From Sphingomonas gellani (lineage in GTDB: Bacteria; Pseudomonadota; Alphaproteobacteria; Sphingomonadales; Sphingomonadaceae), in contig NZ_FOCF01000008.1 in the NCBI RefSeq assembly GCF_900110035.1, positions 1 through 64,000 on the forward strand: 64,000 nt of DNA, given 5' to 3'. A program made the translations under genes and the position numbers. The notes under the pieces were generated by a model. That model did no database searches. It worked only from the letters and a program-made list of their open reading frames with translations, and was not told where the DNA came from. Below, one piece after another: positions 1 through 8,945 of the stretch (its first letter is position 1; each line of letters starts with the position of its first letter).

Positions 1-147
1 CCCGTCCGGCTGGTGCCGGCGAACGGTGAGGTGCTGCACCACCGGCTCGGCCACAACGGCACCGCCGGCCAGTGGGCGAGCCTGCATGCCAAGTGCATCC
101 GCCCGGGCGAATGGCTGCTCGCCGGCGACACGGCAGTGGTCGGCTGA
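1..147 (+). CDS. C-terminal fragment of an unidentified phage protein (partial)
   Basis: Frame 1 is open from the first base to a TGA at 145-147 and gives 48 residues ending in LLAGDTAVVG. I do not recognise the family. It overlaps the start of the next gene (TGATG), as expected for a phage late operon, so it is probably the gene before the tailspike, perhaps a tail or baseplate component. The start is outside the window. Confidence 0.6.
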   Translation, partial: PVRLVPANGEVLHHRLGHNGTAGQWASLHAKCIRPGEWLLAGDTAVVG

Positions 148-2492
148 TGCTCGCGGTCCATGGCGGTTTTGCGCTGGCGATGCTGGCCGGGCACTGCCCG
201 CCATCATCCGTGCAGGCGCTGCGGATCGCACCTGCCGCGTCGGGGCGTGGTGACGGCTCCGACTGGGCGAACGCCGCGCCGCTGACCGCGCTGAACAGCA
301 TGGTCGCGCAGGCGGCCGCGATCGGGGGCGAGGTGTGGCTGCGCGCCGATGCCGGCCCGTACACGCTGCCGACGCAGATGATCGTCAGCCGGGGCGGCAC
401 GGTCGCCAAGCCGGTGGTGGTGCGCGGCGTCGACGTGAACGGCCAGGACATGAAGGCGGTCATGGTCGGCGACCGGGCGCCGAACTGGAGCAAGGGCAAG
501 GCGGTCGGCGGCGAGCATATCTGGCTGAACGCCGGCGCCAGCTGCCTGACCTTCCGCAACCTGACGTTCCAGGATGCCGGCACCTGCATCCGCCTGCGCC
601 AGAACAACAGCTTCCTGACGTTCGAGGACATCGACGGCTACAACATCCGCCGGCTGATCCAGAACTCGGCCAGCACTGGCTCCACCGCGACGATCGGCTT
701 CCTGACGATCCGGCGCTGCACGGGCCATGGCTATTCCAAGCAGTTCATCATCGTGCGCTATGACAGCCACGACGTCCTGATCGAGGACTGCCATGCCGAC
801 GCGCAGCGGCAGGACGGCGACAACTGGTCGACCGGCTTCCAGATCGACGACACCGCGCACGACATCACCTTCCGCCGCTGCGTGTCCGAGAACAACTATC
901 AGGACAATGGCACCGACTATTGGAACGCCGACGGCTTTTCGGGCGAGCGAGGCAATTACCGCATCGTCCTGGAAGACTGCGTCGCTCGGAACAACACCGA
1001 TGGCGGCTACGACTTCAAGAGCCAGATCACGCTGGTCCGCTGCAAGGGCGAGGGCAACAAGCGCAACTTCCGCATGTGGGGCGTCGCCCTGCTGCTGAAC
1101 TGCATCGGCATAAACCCGTGGAAGGTCGGCTCGGGCTCGATCGGGCAGGTCTATGCCTATGGGAATAGCCGCGTGCTGGTGCAGGGCGGCACGTTCACGC
1201 AGGCAGCCGATTTCACCTGGTCGCCATTCCACATCTTCGAAACCGGCTTCATGGCGGTGGACGCCGCGGCGCAGGCCGGCGTCACCAAAGGCGCCTCGGT
1301 TGCGATGTTCGACAGCGAGGGCAACGACGACGCGCTGTTCGGCACCTGGGACCATGACGACGCGGTCTCGCCGACGATCAGCCAGCTGCGCTACCGCGTC
1401 CCCGGCCAGCCCGTCACGGTGGTGCCGATCGACGCCTCGGGCGCGGCCCTGTCGATCGCGGAGAACCAGCCACAGGCGTTCGCCTTCACCGCATCGGAGA
1501 ACGCGACGCTGGTGGTCGAGGGACCTGACAGCGCCAAGTTCGCGGTGTCCGGTCGCACGGTGCTGATGAAGGCGCAGGATTACGACGTCGCCAACGGTCC
1601 TGCGGCCGACGGGTCGAAGACGCTGCGCATCACGGTCCAGGCGATCGACGCCAACGGCAATCCGTCGCGCGCCTATCCGCTCGCCGTCACCATTCTCGAC
1701 GTCGACGATGCCGCGATCGGGCCGGCCGAAGCATTCGACTATCCGAACGCGAACGGTTGCTGGTTCGACTTCTCCCAGGCGCAGTTCTGGTCCGATACGG
1801 CAATGACGATCCCGGCGCAGCTGGGCGACCCGGTTGCGGCGGTCACCGACCAGAGCGGGCGCGGTCATCACCTGTGGCAGCCAGATCCCGATCGGCGGGC
1901 GCCGCTCCGCCTCGACGGGCTCTACACCTGCCTCGACTTCAACGGCACGAGCCACTGCTACAATCTGGGCCAGCCGGGTGACTTCCGCTTCCCCAACTTC
2001 ACCGCCTTCCTCGCGCTGAAGAAGGCGAAGGATGCCGGCACGGCTCCGGCCTATGCGCTGTTCTTCGGCCGCCGGGCGGCGTCGACCGATGGCGGCACCA
2101 ACAGCAGCAACGGCACCTTCTGGTTCGGCGTGCGAGGTGGTGTCTCGGTCACCTACCGCTGCACGGGCCCGAACGGCACCTCGGACGGCGTCGGCGCCGC
2201 ACCCGGCAAGCCGGTGGTGCTGTCGTTCCGCACCCTCGACCGCGTGGTGCGCTCCAACGCGGTACAGATCCTGCCGGCGGACGGGTCGACCGGCGCGCCT
2301 ATCAACAACACCTACCCGCTCGCCACCGAACAGGCGCTGGTCGGCGCACGCTGGGACGGCGTGTCGAACGACTTCACCAGCTACTTCAAGGGGCCGATGT
2401 ACGGCTTTGCGGTCCTGGACCGCGACTGCCCTGACGCGATCCGCTTCCGGATCGAGCGGCAGTTCGGCGTGGCTTCGGCCGTCTCGCTCTAA
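147..2492 (+). CDS. Phage beta-helix tail protein, probable tailspike or glycan-binding
   Basis: 781 residues from an ATG that overlaps the upstream stop (TGATG). In-frame start codons further upstream would run into the preceding gene. Residues 1-24 resemble a signal peptide or hydrophobic leader. Residues about 60-400 show the short repeated strands with aligned Asn/Asp/Cys typical of a right-handed parallel beta-helix (pectate-lyase-like fold). About 430-535 look cadherin/Ig-like (AENQPQAF, ending VTILDVDD). About 545-780 look like a LamG/concanavalin-type lectin domain (DQSGRGHHLWQ, LDFNGTSHCY). The likely role is host polysaccharide binding or depolymerisation. No catalytic residue can be assigned from sequence alone. 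A module at residues 261-312 recurs in the protein at 9166-10284. Confidence 0.8.
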   Translation: MLAVHGGFALAMLAGHCPPSSVQALRIAPAASGRGDGSDWANAAPLTALNSMVAQAAAIGGEVWLRADAGPYTLPTQMIVSRGGTVAKPVVVRGVDVNGQDMKAVMVGDRAPNWSKGKAVGGEHIWLNAGASCLTFRNLTFQDAGTCIRLRQNNSFLTFEDIDGYNIRRLIQNSASTGSTATIGFLTIRRCTGHGYSKQFIIVRYDSHDVLIEDCHADAQRQDGDNWSTGFQIDDTAHDITFRRCVSENNYQDNGTDYWNADGFSGERGNYRIVLEDCVARNNTDGGYDFKSQITLVRCKGEGNKRNFRMWGVALLLNCIGINPWKVGSGSIGQVYAYGNSRVLVQGGTFTQAADFTWSPFHIFETGFMAVDAAAQAGVTKGASVAMFDSEGNDDALFGTWDHDDAVSPTISQLRYRVPGQPVTVVPIDASGAALSIAENQPQAFAFTASENATLVVEGPDSAKFAVSGRTVLMKAQDYDVANGPAADGSKTLRITVQAIDANGNPSRAYPLAVTILDVDDAAIGPAEAFDYPNANGCWFDFSQAQFWSDTAMTIPAQLGDPVAAVTDQSGRGHHLWQPDPDRRAPLRLDGLYTCLDFNGTSHCYNLGQPGDFRFPNFTAFLALKKAKDAGTAPAYALFFGRRAASTDGGTNSSNGTFWFGVRGGVSVTYRCTGPNGTSDGVGAAPGKPVVLSFRTLDRVVRSNAVQILPADGSTGAPINNTYPLATEQALVGARWDGVSNDFTSYFKGPMYGFAVLDRDCPDAIRFRIERQFGVASAVSL

Positions 2493-2506
2493 ACGAGGGA
2501 ACCTCC

Positions 2507-2563
2507 ATGACCATCATCAACACGCGCGGCCGTGAGGCCGGGCGGGAAAGAGCGCGTCCATGA
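2507..2563 (+). CDS. Possible 18-residue leader ORF
   Basis: ATG at 2507 is preceded by GAGGGA at good ribosome-binding distance and reads 18 codons (MTIINTRGREAGRERARP) to a TGA that overlaps the next ATG (ATGA at 2560). The overlap suggests translational coupling to the membrane protein downstream. It is too short for any family assignment and could be coincidental. Confidence 0.35.
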   Translation: MTIINTRGREAGRERARP

Positions 2564-3093
2564 ACAACGCTAGCTATGCCGCGCAGGCGGTCGCCCGCGG
2601 GCCAAAGACGCTCGCCCCGCCCTCGTTCGACGGTCAGGGATGGCTGGTTGCTCTCAACTTGGGTGCGATGACGGCCGGGTGCCTTATCGCTCTCATGGTA
2701 GTGGTGACGCTCGGCACCGACTGGTTTCGCTATCGCAAGACCGATCGACGGCTTTCGCCTGCTTGGGTGTGGCGGGCGTCGATCATGCTGTTCGCCACGG
2801 GCATCGCGCTCCGCTGCGGCGCGGAGGCGGTGACGCTGTGGGGCTGGGACCCGCGCGAGCCGGAGGCGACCGCTGCATTCCTGACGGCGAAGCGCTTCGT
2901 TGATCCAGTGGCGGTCACCTGCGGCCTGTCGGGGTTGTTCGTGTCAGTTCTGGCGCTCCCTGGCATGCTTCGCCAGCTGCGCCGCCAGCCCTTCCCGCTC
3001 GACCTGTGGCAGACGTGGCCGATCGTGCAGCGGATGATGTGGCTGGCGGGAGCGAGCATGCTGGCCGCGATTGCCGTGGTGTCGCTGCGATGA
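2560..3093 (+). CDS. Phage lysis-region membrane protein
   Basis: 177 residues with about four hydrophobic segments (around residues 29-52, 70-88, 115-135 and 158-175) separated by short charged loops. It sits between the tailspike and the endolysin, and overlaps the next gene by ATGA. I do not recognise a named family. Position and topology suggest an accessory inner-membrane lysis protein or holin-like factor. Confidence 0.65.
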   Translation: MNNASYAAQAVARGPKTLAPPSFDGQGWLVALNLGAMTAGCLIALMVVVTLGTDWFRYRKTDRRLSPAWVWRASIMLFATGIALRCGAEAVTLWGWDPREPEATAAFLTAKRFVDPVAVTCGLSGLFVSVLALPGMLRQLRRQPFPLDLWQTWPIVQRMMWLAGASMLAAIAVVSLR

Positions 3094-3581
3094 TCTGGCG
3101 CCTGGGGGCAAGCATGACCGCGATCATCCCCGTCGCGGCAGCAGCGGCACGCAACTCGGGCGCGACCCTCGCAACGGCCGAGCCGGTGATCTGGACCTTC
3201 TTCGGCAGCCCGTTCCAAGCGGGTAGCATGGTCGCGGCCGTGTTCGGCTGTGGTGCCGCGCGCTGGTGGATCGGCGCGGGCGCATCGCTGCGCAAGACCT
3301 ACCGCTGGCGGCTGGACGTGCCGGTCAGCGGAATCGCTCTGGCGTTATCGGCAGGCGTCGTCATCGAGAAGAGTCCGGATCCGCTCTACGCGCTGATGAT
3401 CGGTGCCGGCCTGGGTGTGCTGGGCGAAGGCATCTTCGCCCTGGCCGAACGTCAGATCGAGCGTCTGACGGGCGGCCTTATCGCACCGGAAGCCGGCCCG
3501 ACCGCACGGCCGTCCGTTTCAGCTGGCGACGCCGAGAGCACGGCCAAGCTGCTCAACGACATCTTCCCGCCCAAATCCTGA
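3090..3581 (+). CDS. Holin-like phage membrane protein
   Basis: 163 residues. The ATG at 3090 overlaps the upstream TGA. Hydrophobic stretches lie around residues 8-25, 35-58, 75-90 and 95-112, followed by a soluble polar tail ending LLNDIFPPKS. This topology, directly before the endolysin gene, fits a holin that releases or activates the lysin. Family membership is inferred from context only. Confidence 0.6.
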   Translation: MIWRLGASMTAIIPVAAAAARNSGATLATAEPVIWTFFGSPFQAGSMVAAVFGCGAARWWIGAGASLRKTYRWRLDVPVSGIALALSAGVVIEKSPDPLYALMIGAGLGVLGEGIFALAERQIERLTGGLIAPEAGPTARPSVSAGDAESTAKLLNDIFPPKS

Positions 3582-3594
3582 CAGGAGAACGACC

Positions 3595-4101
3595 ATGGCC
3601 AAAGAACCAGCGTGGCTGATCGCCGCGCGGGCGAAGCTCGGCACGCGTGAAGCGGCCGGGCCCGCCAACAGCCCGACGATCATGGGGTGGGCCAAGCGGC
3701 TCGGCACCAAGGTCCTGGGCATGGTCTACAATGCCGACAGCGTGCCGTGGTGCGGTCTGTTCGTCGCCACCTGCATGGACGAGGTGGGCATTGCGCCCGC
3801 TCCGATCGCGGTGCGGGCAAAGAGCTGGGCGACGTGGGGCCAGAACCTCGCAGCCGACACGCTCGCGCCCGGCGCGGTGCTGGTGTTCGAACGGCCGGGC
3901 GGCGGGCATGTCGGCTTCTATGCGGGCGAGAACGCGACCGCGTACCGGGTCCTGGGCGGCAACCAGGGCGATTGCGTCAGCCTGACGTGGATCGCGAAGA
4001 ACCGGTGCGTTGCGCGGCGATGGCCGACCGGACGGCCGGTGATCGGCGCACCGGTGCAGCTAGCAGCGTCGGGTGCGCCGCTGTCGAGGAATGAGGCGTG
4101 A
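3595..4101 (+). CDS. Endolysin, NlpC/P60-CHAP-like (TIGR02594 type)
   Basis: 168 residues with a clear AGGAG site upstream. It has the papain-like amidase/peptidase pattern of the TIGR02594 family: WCGLFVATC with nucleophile Cys53, GGGHVGFYAG with His105, and VLGGNQGD with Asn123. It should cleave peptidoglycan cross-bridges or stem peptides at the end of the lytic cycle. There is no signal peptide, so export would depend on the holin genes just upstream. Size and order (holins, lysin, spanins) match a Gram-negative phage lysis cassette. Confidence 0.85.
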   Translation: MAKEPAWLIAARAKLGTREAAGPANSPTIMGWAKRLGTKVLGMVYNADSVPWCGLFVATCMDEVGIAPAPIAVRAKSWATWGQNLAADTLAPGAVLVFERPGGGHVGFYAGENATAYRVLGGNQGDCVSLTWIAKNRCVARRWPTGRPVIGAPVQLAASGAPLSRNEA

Positions 4102-4478
4102 CCCGGCTGCTTTCAGCGGTCCTTGCCGATTACGGGCCCGGCATGGTCGCGTTCTGGTGTCCCGGATGCCAGAGCAACCACCCGATCCGCGTCGGCCCTG
4201 AAGGGCATGGTGCGTCGTGGGGCTATAACGGTAATCCCGACAAGCCGACCTTCACTCCCTCCGTCCTGATCCGGACCGGACACCACATCCCCAGTCAAGC
4301 GGGCAAGCGCTGTTGGTGCGACGCCAATCGCGAGCGTGTGGAGCAGGGGAAAGAGCCGCACCACTTCACCTGTGATGTCTGCCATTCCTTCGTCACTGAC
4401 GGCCGCATCCAGTTCCTGTCGGACTGCACTCACGCGCTGGCGGGGCAGACGGTCGATCTGCCGGAGTGGCCCAAGTGA
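4098..4478 (+). CDS. DUF6527 family phage protein
   Basis: 126 residues from a GTG that overlaps the endolysin stop (GTGA). The sequence carries CPGC and CDVCH pairs that could bind zinc, plus the conserved tail SFVTDGRIQFL and HALAGQTVDLPEW typical of DUF6527 phage proteins. Function is unknown. It lies between endolysin and spanin genes and is translationally coupled to both. Confidence 0.75.
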   Translation: MTRLLSAVLADYGPGMVAFWCPGCQSNHPIRVGPEGHGASWGYNGNPDKPTFTPSVLIRTGHHIPSQAGKRCWCDANRERVEQGKEPHHFTCDVCHSFVTDGRIQFLSDCTHALAGQTVDLPEWPK

Positions 4479-4900
4479 CGGCGGCTCTTGCACTGCTACG
4501 CCGCTTCTGGCCCGCGATCCCGGTTCTGCTGCTCGCCCTTTGGGCGGCCCGCCTCGACCAGCTGCGGGCCGGCTACCGTGCTGACCTGCTGGCCGAGCGA
4601 TCCGCGCGCCAGCTGGACGCCGCGAACGGCCGCGCCGCGCTGGCCAAGGCGGAAGGAAGCTACGCCACGCGCCACGCGCAGGCGACCGCCACCTATGCCG
4701 ATCGCCTCGCCACCCGCGAGCCGATCATCCTCCATTCCACCAACACCGTGAGGGAATATGCCCAGACTGCTGCTGGCCGGGCTGTGTGCCTTGGCGCTGA
4801 CCGGGTGCGCGGCATCGATGCGCTCGACGCCAGCCTCTTTGCCCACGATCCCGCCCGTACCGACGGAAGCGAGGAAGAGGTGCCTGCCGACCCCAACTGA
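4475..4900 (+). CDS. Inner-membrane spanin (Rz-like)
   Basis: 141 residues from a GTG that overlaps the previous stop (GTGA). An N-terminal membrane anchor (about residues 8-26) is followed by a highly charged alpha-helical periplasmic region (about 30-90, Ala/Arg/Glu-rich), which is the i-spanin layout. An in-frame GTG at 4466 is possible but less likely. The outer-membrane spanin gene is nested in another frame from 4758, which strongly supports the assignment. It is thought to act with its partner to fuse inner and outer membranes at lysis. Confidence 0.75.
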   Translation: MTAALALLRRFWPAIPVLLLALWAARLDQLRAGYRADLLAERSARQLDAANGRAALAKAEGSYATRHAQATATYADRLATREPIILHSTNTVREYAQTAAGRAVCLGADRVRGIDALDASLFAHDPARTDGSEEEVPADPN

Positions 4901-5021
4901 GCGGCAGCCAGACGGCTCCGCCACCTCTGCCGATGCGGAGGCGACGATCCGCGCCGCCCGCGCCGACCTCGCCCGCTGTGACGCTCGCCGGCAACTCGCC
5001 GTCGACGCCTGGCCCCGCTGA
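4758..5021 (+). CDS. Outer-membrane spanin lipoprotein (Rz1-like), nested
   Basis: 87 residues with a lipoprotein signal MPRLLLAGLCALALTGC and lipobox LTGC (Cys17), a Pro-rich stretch after it, then a short helix. A GAGGG site precedes the ATG. It begins inside the i-spanin gene in the +1 frame and runs past its stop, the overlapping Rz/Rz1 arrangement known from lambda-like phages. It would be anchored in the inner leaflet of the outer membrane. Confidence 0.8.
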   Translation: MPRLLLAGLCALALTGCAASMRSTPASLPTIPPVPTEARKRCLPTPTERQPDGSATSADAEATIRAARADLARCDARRQLAVDAWPR

Positions 5022-5048
5022 CCACCCCGCCACCCGGAGAACCCACCT

Positions 5049-8000
5049 ATGGCTTACAACATCCCGACCCGTAGCGGTCGTGGAGCCGGCGCATCTGTGC
5101 CCTATGTCCCTGCGCTCAGCGACCTCGTCCTGTCGGGGGCATTGGTCGCGGGCGTTGCGTCATCGGGCACGATCCTGAACGCCACGCCCGGGTCCGCCAT
5201 CGCCAGCAACCTGTCCGGGCTGGCGGTGAACAGCGCCGCCCGCACCTACACCTACAACGGGTCGGGATCACCCGGCACTACGGCGGCCGCGTTGACCGAA
5301 ACGCTGGCAGGCGCGACGTACAGTCCGCGCAGCAACGCTGTCACGATCGTCGCGGGCGCGGTGCCAGCCTTCACCTCCAACCCTTCGATTAGCCCCGGCA
5401 GTGGAAGCGCCGATGCCACCTTCACCGGGATCGATGGTGCGATGAATAATGGTGGCTCTATCTTGGGCCGCCGCTGGCTGCTGAACGGAACAGCGATCGG
5501 CACGGGGACAACGATCGTTCCCGGCGCGGCCGGCGCGTTGGTCCTGGAGAACACCGGAACTGGCAACGTCGTAGCAACTTCGGCTTCGGCTACGGTGTCG
5601 GCTGCCGCCCCCACCCCAACACCTACGCCAAGCCTCGCGATCAACGGCGCGCCGTCCAGCGCCACAGTCGGCACCGGCCTGGCTTTCTCGCCATCCATCA
5701 CCGGTGGCACCTCGCCCTATTCGCTGACGCTGGCGAGCGGCACACTGCCTGCCGGCCGGGCGATCGTCGGCAATGCGGTGCAGGGCAACTACACCACGGC
5801 AGCGGACTACAGCTACGTGCTGAAGGCCCCCGATGCGACCGGCGCGACGGCCACGCTTGCCGTGTCGGAAACGGTGGCGGCGTCCGGCCAGCCGCTCAAC
5901 CTCCAGCGCCTGAATGCGCTGCCCGCTAACTGGATGCTGGCGACGCTGGGTGCCTCCCGCTTCCGTCAGGGGTCCGGCGTTGGCTTGTCCTCGTCGGGCT
6001 ACACCGGCGGGGCGGTCTATCGGCAGAGCATGGCTTTCCTCGAACACGCGCGATCGGAGACCATCGGCTTCCGTTATCCGATCTGGTTCGACGCCGGCTC
6101 GCCGGACAGCAACTTCAAGCTCAACGGCATGTGCTTCTCGAACGATGGCGATAAATTCAGTTCGATGCTGGAGCGGGTCGATCGCGTCCTCGCCAGCGAC
6201 GCCGATGTCGTGCTCATCAATTCGTCTATCGGATCACTCCGCCAAGAGACCACGCCTGCTACCTATGGGGCCGAGTTTCAGGCACTCATCTCGCTGATTA
6301 TCTCAGGTCGTAATGGCCGCGTGCCCGGCAAGGCGGTGGTGATCGACAACCTGTGGGAGCGTGGTCCGAACGGGGACAGCATCTGGGCCGTTGGTGGCAC
6401 CAAGCAGATCATACCGGCGGTCAATGCGGCCATGAAGACGTGGGCCGATACGAACGGCATTCCGGTCCTCGATTTCCGTTCGGTCATGACGCAGGCCGAT
6501 GCGAATGGCGACGTGCAGCCGATCCCCGGCCTGGTCCGGACGGACAAGACGCACGAAAGTCCCGCCGGCGCGGAGGTGATGAAGACGGTCTTCCTCAACG
6601 CCCTTTCGCCCTACATGAAGGCTGTCACACCGCCTGACGCCGCGGCGTCCGACAATCTGCTGGGAACCGTTGGCACCATGGCCGGCACCGGCGGCACCAT
6701 TGGGTCCGGCTTCGCGGCTGGCTCGGCACTGGCGACCGGCCTGACCGCCTCGCGCGGAGGCACCGGACTGTCGACCGTGACGATCTCCAAGCTCAACAAG
6801 GTGCCCGGCAACAGCCGGCAGGGGTCTGCGGCGTTGGACTATGTCCGTGTCGCCGTCGATCCCACGGCCATGACCGGGACCGACCCGGATACCGTCACGA
6901 TTGCCGTCACGGCCCCGCCATCGGTCACGGCGGGCAAATGGTATGCGCTGGAGGTCCTGATCGAGAAGTCGGCGGCCGACAAGGTCAACTTCATCCGCGC
7001 CTCGACGCGCGACGGTAGCACGACGACTGCGACGCAGGCTTCGTCTCACGTCGGATGGGCGACGGATGATGGCGGTGGCACCAACAACACGCCGCTGGTG
7101 CTGCCCAACGCCGCCTTCGTTCGACGCTATCGGACACCGCCGTTCAAAGCGCTGAATACCGGTACGGGTCAGGCAGTGGTGTTCCTCAGCTACGGTGCCT
7201 CGGCCACACCCTTCACCGTCGATATTGCAGCAATGCGCCTGATCGAGCTGACCGATCAGACCCGGTTGCTCTACGATGAAGGCCTGCCAGCCGGCACCAC
7301 GATCAGCACGCAAGCGGAGCAGTCGTTCGCAGGCGACGGCGTAACCACGCCTGTGGTGCAGCTGGTAGCCAGCAAGCTCGGCTACTGGAAGTTGACGGGC
7401 GGAGCCGATGTTTCCGCTTGGACCGTAGATGGCTCGGGCAAGATGTCCCGCGCCACGCCGTTCAACTACGGAGTGCCAGACGACGCCGACGCCGATCGGG
7501 TGGACAACATCACCGCGACCATCACCCCGTTTGACCTTCGCGACGCGCCGGTCAGCCTGGCGATGAACATCACCAACACGTACGCCTACACCGGCTTCGG
7601 CGACAGCATGTACCGGGCCTCGGACGTGGCGGAGGAGCTGTCGGCCAACGCCAACTGGACCAAGTATGGAACCGGCACGCAGGTGGTCCAGGCGCAGGCC
7701 GGCACGGCTACGGGCGCGGCGACGAAGCGCGGCGTCATGAGGGTAAGCTCGGGAACAGGGCGGGTCTTCTATGCCGCCCCGCAGCAGCCGGCTGGTCCGA
7801 CGCATGCGGCAGAGCAGCAGATCAGCTTCAGCCAGCAGATCAGCTCTACCAACTATTCGCCGACCTTCGTGGTGAACGGCAAGGACGCTGACAACTGGAT
7901 GGGCCTGCGGATCGGCCCTGCCGGCACGCTGAGCCTCTACAAGATGGAGGCGGGAACGGGTGCCACGCTGGCCACGCTCAACATGTTCGCGCCGTACAAT

Positions 8001-8516
8001 GCCGTCTCCGGCATGACCGTGCGGCGGCTCGGCGACGTGCTCTACGTAGACCAGGGCGGCGTGACGCTGGGAAGCTACGATCTGACCGCCCAGGCCAATT
8101 TCTCCGCTCAGGGTGGGTATAAAAGTTGGACGTTGGGTGGTGTTGCGACCCATGTCTCGTCGCAGGTCGTCTCGCAGGTCTGCAAGAATGTTGTGGCGCG
8201 AACGGCCACTCCGCTTCCCAACAAGGAAGGCGTGCCAGCGGCGGTCTTCGAAGCGACCGGCAACACTACCTCGCCCACTGGCACGGCTGGCAACCCCTTC
8301 GCCGCGCGTGTCACGACGCTGACCGGTTCGACCGTGACCATCCAGAACATCAAGCTGAACAACGCGGTGGACAACAGCGGCACGCTGTTCCCGGATGGCG
8401 ATCAGGTTCGGATGACCTCTGCGGTCGCCGGAACCTGGACCTACGATGTGGTACAGACCAAGGCTGGTGCCGTCTACTCGGGCCGCGTGACCAGCATGAC
8501 CACCGTCATCAACTGA
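5049..8516 (+). CDS. Large phage tail protein with SGNH-hydrolase-like domain
   Basis: 1155 residues with an Ala/Gly/Thr/Ser-rich composition typical of tail fibres. Residues about 1-180 are Ig-like beta repeats. About 190-275 resemble a putative Ig domain (He_PIG type: LAFSPSITGG, ASGTLPAG) after a PTPTPTP linker. Residues about 295-520 look like an SGNH/GDSL hydrolase: GASR with Ser303 in place of GDS, VVLINSSIGS near 388-396, and the C-terminal DKTH with Asp499 and His502. About 540-1155 are beta-rich, perhaps carbohydrate-binding jelly-rolls. It may de-acetylate or bind the host surface glycan. The last rightward gene of the lysis/tail block. Confidence 0.75.
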   Translation: MAYNIPTRSGRGAGASVPYVPALSDLVLSGALVAGVASSGTILNATPGSAIASNLSGLAVNSAARTYTYNGSGSPGTTAAALTETLAGATYSPRSNAVTIVAGAVPAFTSNPSISPGSGSADATFTGIDGAMNNGGSILGRRWLLNGTAIGTGTTIVPGAAGALVLENTGTGNVVATSASATVSAAAPTPTPTPSLAINGAPSSATVGTGLAFSPSITGGTSPYSLTLASGTLPAGRAIVGNAVQGNYTTAADYSYVLKAPDATGATATLAVSETVAASGQPLNLQRLNALPANWMLATLGASRFRQGSGVGLSSSGYTGGAVYRQSMAFLEHARSETIGFRYPIWFDAGSPDSNFKLNGMCFSNDGDKFSSMLERVDRVLASDADVVLINSSIGSLRQETTPATYGAEFQALISLIISGRNGRVPGKAVVIDNLWERGPNGDSIWAVGGTKQIIPAVNAAMKTWADTNGIPVLDFRSVMTQADANGDVQPIPGLVRTDKTHESPAGAEVMKTVFLNALSPYMKAVTPPDAAASDNLLGTVGTMAGTGGTIGSGFAAGSALATGLTASRGGTGLSTVTISKLNKVPGNSRQGSAALDYVRVAVDPTAMTGTDPDTVTIAVTAPPSVTAGKWYALEVLIEKSAADKVNFIRASTRDGSTTTATQASSHVGWATDDGGGTNNTPLVLPNAAFVRRYRTPPFKALNTGTGQAVVFLSYGASATPFTVDIAAMRLIELTDQTRLLYDEGLPAGTTISTQAEQSFAGDGVTTPVVQLVASKLGYWKLTGGADVSAWTVDGSGKMSRATPFNYGVPDDADADRVDNITATITPFDLRDAPVSLAMNITNTYAYTGFGDSMYRASDVAEELSANANWTKYGTGTQVVQAQAGTATGAATKRGVMRVSSGTGRVFYAAPQQPAGPTHAAEQQISFSQQISSTNYSPTFVVNGKDADNWMGLRIGPAGTLSLYKMEAGTGATLATLNMFAPYNAVSGMTVRRLGDVLYVDQGGVTLGSYDLTAQANFSAQGGYKSWTLGGVATHVSSQVVSQVCKNVVARTATPLPNKEGVPAAVFEATGNTTSPTGTAGNPFAARVTTLTGSTVTIQNIKLNNAVDNSGTLFPDGDQVRMTSAVAGTWTYDVVQTKAGAVYSGRVTSMTTVIN

Positions 8517-8588
8517 AGTCGTTTGGGTTAGCGATCCATCCGAAATGACCTTGTTGTCATCTAGACCTTGGGTGGTAGGCTCGCCTAA

Positions 8589-8624
8589 CCCCCAGCCGCG
8601 CCGACTACTCGCCGCGACTGGGGG
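8589..8624 (+). terminator. Hairpin after the large tail gene
   Basis: Arms CCCCCAGCCGCG (8589-8600) and CGCGACTGGGGG (8613-8624) pair with one mismatch around a 12-base loop. There is no T-run after it, so it may be a weak terminator or a processing site for the late transcript. Confidence 0.4.
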
Positions 8625-8629
8625 AATAC

Positions 8630-8935
8630 GTGTACGCAAGGGAGCTACTAGGGTCGACGGTCGGCGAACCAACGCCTGCCGCGACTGACCAAATCAGTAC
8701 CAGAATCAGCGTCCGGCGCGTTGGTGGTTCGCATCCTGTCGTGCTCTACGGGTTCATCGTGGTGATGATGCCATTGCTCCCGCTGAGCCTCGGTATGATC
8801 GGATGCCGAATCTTCTTCACGCAGCCAGAGAGCGGAGGACCAAGCAAAGCGCATATGCTCCTTCGTAAACTGCAACGCCGATCAACCCGCTACACCGCTG
8901 CCCGCACCGAGGCGGGGTGGCGCTGGCGGGACTAG
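8630..8935 (+). CDS. Doubtful 101-residue ORF with one hydrophobic segment
   Basis: GTG start 5 bases after a GGGGG run that is also the right arm of the hairpin at 8589-8624. The translation has a convincing transmembrane-like stretch around residues 38-62 (VVLYGFIVVMMPLLPLSLGM) and a basic C-terminus. No family is recognised and codon use is not clearly coding, so this may be chance. Confidence 0.25.
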   Translation: MYARELLGSTVGEPTPAATDQISTRISVRRVGGSHPVVLYGFIVVMMPLLPLSLGMIGCRIFFTQPESGGPSKAHMLLRKLQRRSTRYTAARTEAGWRWRD

Positions 8936-8945
8936 CGATAAAGCA

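Noticed and set aside
204..1955. 583-codon open frame on the minus strand opposite the tailspike-like gene
   Set aside because: High-GC mirror of a real gene: low-complexity Arg/Val/Asp composition, no domain and no ribosome-binding site.
6303..8672. 789-codon minus-strand frame opposite the large tail gene
   Set aside because: Same mirror effect. The plus strand has the SGNH and Ig-like features and a proper operon position.
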